Assembly (NCBI RefSeq): GCF_008710095.1 | Contig: NZ_VYKJ01000009.1 | Span: 156,869 to 220,868, forward strand | Reading direction: 5' to 3' | From: Affinibrenneria salicis | GTDB lineage: Bacteria > Pseudomonadota > Gammaproteobacteria > Enterobacterales > Enterobacteriaceae | DNA length: 64,000 nt | In this document: positions 62,784-64,000 of the stretch, piece after piece | Numbering within the stretch: the stretch's first letter is position 1 | Layout: the number at the start of each line of letters is the position of its first letter | Made by a program: the position numbers and the translations under genes | Notes under the pieces: generated by a model | What the model saw: the letters and a program-made list of their open reading frames with translations, nothing else | Database searches by the model: none | What the model was told of the DNA's origin: nothing

Positions 62784-64000
62784 TCATTGCAAAATAAACT
62801 CACGTAAAAACAGTATGCCCTCGCCGGGCAACATCCGACCGTCTGCCATCGCTTTCAGCGTGTTTTCAAGTACGCTGTTTTTTGCAACGCCATCATTAAC
62901 CTCACCGGCTCCGTTCGCCACCCAGCGATCCAGCCTATCCGCCCATTCCTGCATCATGCGCCGCCGCTGTTCCACATACTGCGCATGATTGTAGGCCGCG
63001 CTGACTTTGTTGGAGTCGGCGTGGGAAAGCTGCGCCTCAATCCAGATTTTGGGATAGCCGATTTCGTTGAGCGCCGTCGAGATGGTGGCGCGAATACCGT
63101 GGCCGGTTAGTTGCTCCGCATACCCCATACGGCGCAGCGCGCCATTAAGCGTATTTTCACTGATGCGTTTCTTTAAATCGCTACGGTGGGTCAGCAGATA
63201 TTTTTGAGCTGGTTTCATCTGCGCCAGCAGATGATGCACAATGTCGAGCGCCTGAGCGGGTAACGGCACAACGTATGGCGGAATAGCCTGACCATTCTTG
63301 CCATGCCTGCGCATAGCATTCTGCAACTGCTTTATATTCTCCGGCGGGATGATCCATAGCTCACGCTTCAGATCGAACTGATCCGGCGTTGCCAGCCGCA
63401 GTTCTCCGGTGCGAACCCCGGTCAATAGCAATAGCCTGATGCCAAGCTGCGTTTGCATATCGCCTGCGTAGTTGCTCAGTTTCCTGAGTAATAACGGCAG
63501 CTCGTGGATAGCGAGATAGGGATTATGCCTGACAGGTGGCTTAGGAGCCGCCACCACGTCCAGATCCGACGCCGGGTTAGTTTCCAGCCCTTCGATTTTC
63601 ACCAGCGCAAAGCGAAACAGCTGGTTAAACCACGTACGCACCTTTTCCGCGATGGTCAGCGCCTTGCGCCGTTCAATACGGGCAATCACCTCCAGCAAGT
63701 CAGAGCGACGGATCTCAAAGATCGAACGCTCGCCCAGAATGGGCAGCACATCTTTAGAAAAAATACGCTGGATTTGCGACAGGGTACTTTGCCGCCCTTC
63801 TCTGAGTTCGAGTCTGCGATGGTCAAGCCAAAGGGAATAGACGGCTTTAAAGCAGTGTCCGGCGGCCAGACGCGCGGCCTGCCGCTTTTGTTTGCGAACA
63901 GTGCAGGGGTTGATGCCTTTAGCCAACAGCTCGCGAGCTTCATCACGCAATGCGCGCGCTTTGCGTAAGCCGATTGCAGGATAACGGCCCAGAGAGAGGC
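62784..64000 (-). CDS. P4-type tyrosine integrase, N-terminus beyond the right edge
   Basis: The frame runs through the right edge: codons above 63950 read LSLGRYPAIGLRKARALRDE, the end of the DUF4102 arm-binding domain, so ATG 63950 is internal. 405 residues are visible. The core-binding domain (ALTIAEKVRTWFNQLFRFAL) is followed by the catalytic domain with Arg in LLLLTGVRTGELRLA, HGIRATISTALNE and AQLSHADSNKVSAAYNHAQY with the Tyr nucleophile. P4-like integrases insert islands at tRNA 3' ends, so a tRNA may lie just to the right. It converges with XRE copy 2. Confidence 0.93.
   Translation of the reverse strand, partial: LSLGRYPAIGLRKARALRDEARELLAKGINPCTVRKQKRQAARLAAGHCFKAVYSLWLDHRRLELREGRQSTLSQIQRIFSKDVLPILGERSIFEIRRSDLLEVIARIERRKALTIAEKVRTWFNQLFRFALVKIEGLETNPASDLDVVAAPKPPVRHNPYLAIHELPLLLRKLSNYAGDMQTQLGIRLLLLTGVRTGELRLATPDQFDLKRELWIIPPENIKQLQNAMRRHGKNGQAIPPYVVPLPAQALDIVHHLLAQMKPAQKYLLTHRSDLKKRISENTLNGALRRMGYAEQLTGHGIRATISTALNEIGYPKIWIEAQLSHADSNKVSAAYNHAQYVEQRRRMMQEWADRLDRWVANGAGEVNDGVAKNSVLENTLKAMADGRMLPGEGILFLREFILQ

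Overview
The window is chromosomal DNA of an enterobacterium, most likely Pectobacteriaceae (Brenneria/Pectobacterium/Dickeya-like). This rests on conserved core neighbourhoods (speA, metK-sprT-endA-rsmE-gshB-yqgE-ruvX, and nnr-tsaE-amiB-mutL-miaA-hfq-hflX-hflK-hflC-yjeT-purA) whose proteins read as close relatives of E. coli proteins, combined with a T6SS cluster and a beta-glucoside (bgl) operon. Species cannot be fixed from sequence alone.

Layout. (1) 1-11138: the distal part of a type VI secretion operon, all on +: an unrecognised partial gene, tagJ/impE, tssE, tssF, tssG, tssH (clpV), a membrane Ser/Thr kinase (PpkA/TagE-like) and vgrG. (2) 11139-19342: an AT-rich accessory zone downstream of vgrG. 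It holds several small proteins that look like T6SS/polymorphic-toxin immunity proteins (including a repeated small domain, one copy a tandem fusion, and an Imm74-like protein), a decayed IS1, three copies of a 157-166 bp terminal-inverted-repeat element, a KptA RNA 2'-phosphotransferase, a 42-residue membrane protein and a LuxR-type regulator. No intact toxin is present. (3) 19523-43068: core genes for polyamine, S-adenosylmethionine, glutathione, gluconeogenesis, peptidoglycan recycling, purine synthesis, membrane protease control, RNA metabolism, mismatch repair and cell division. (4) 43069-44072: a gene-free kilobase with interspersed repeats and a cluster of DnaA boxes, at a position that recalls E. 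coli datA. (5) 44073-47486: yjbQ, three unknown membrane proteins and a LysE-type exporter. (6) 48286-54288: a beta-glucoside catabolic operon on - (bglG, bglF, two GH1 phospho-beta-glucosidases) with BglG-type RNA antitermination sites. (7) 54347-64000: an AAA ATPase gene with a 27-unit hexamer repeat upstream, then a foreign island: a 1261-residue SIR2-domain protein resembling defence-associated sirtuins, two unrelated integrases, a Ner-like regulator and a duplicated pair of XRE regulators. The last integrase runs off the right edge.

Functional links: the T6SS genes build the baseplate, the sheath-recycling ATPase, the spike and a kinase control arm; the genes after vgrG probably protect against toxins delivered by sister cells. 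In the bgl operon, BglF imports and phosphorylates beta-glucosides, the two GH1 enzymes cleave them, and BglG switches transcription through RAT/terminator elements. The SIR2 protein probably acts as an abortive-infection NAD+ hydrolase carried by the integrase-bearing island.
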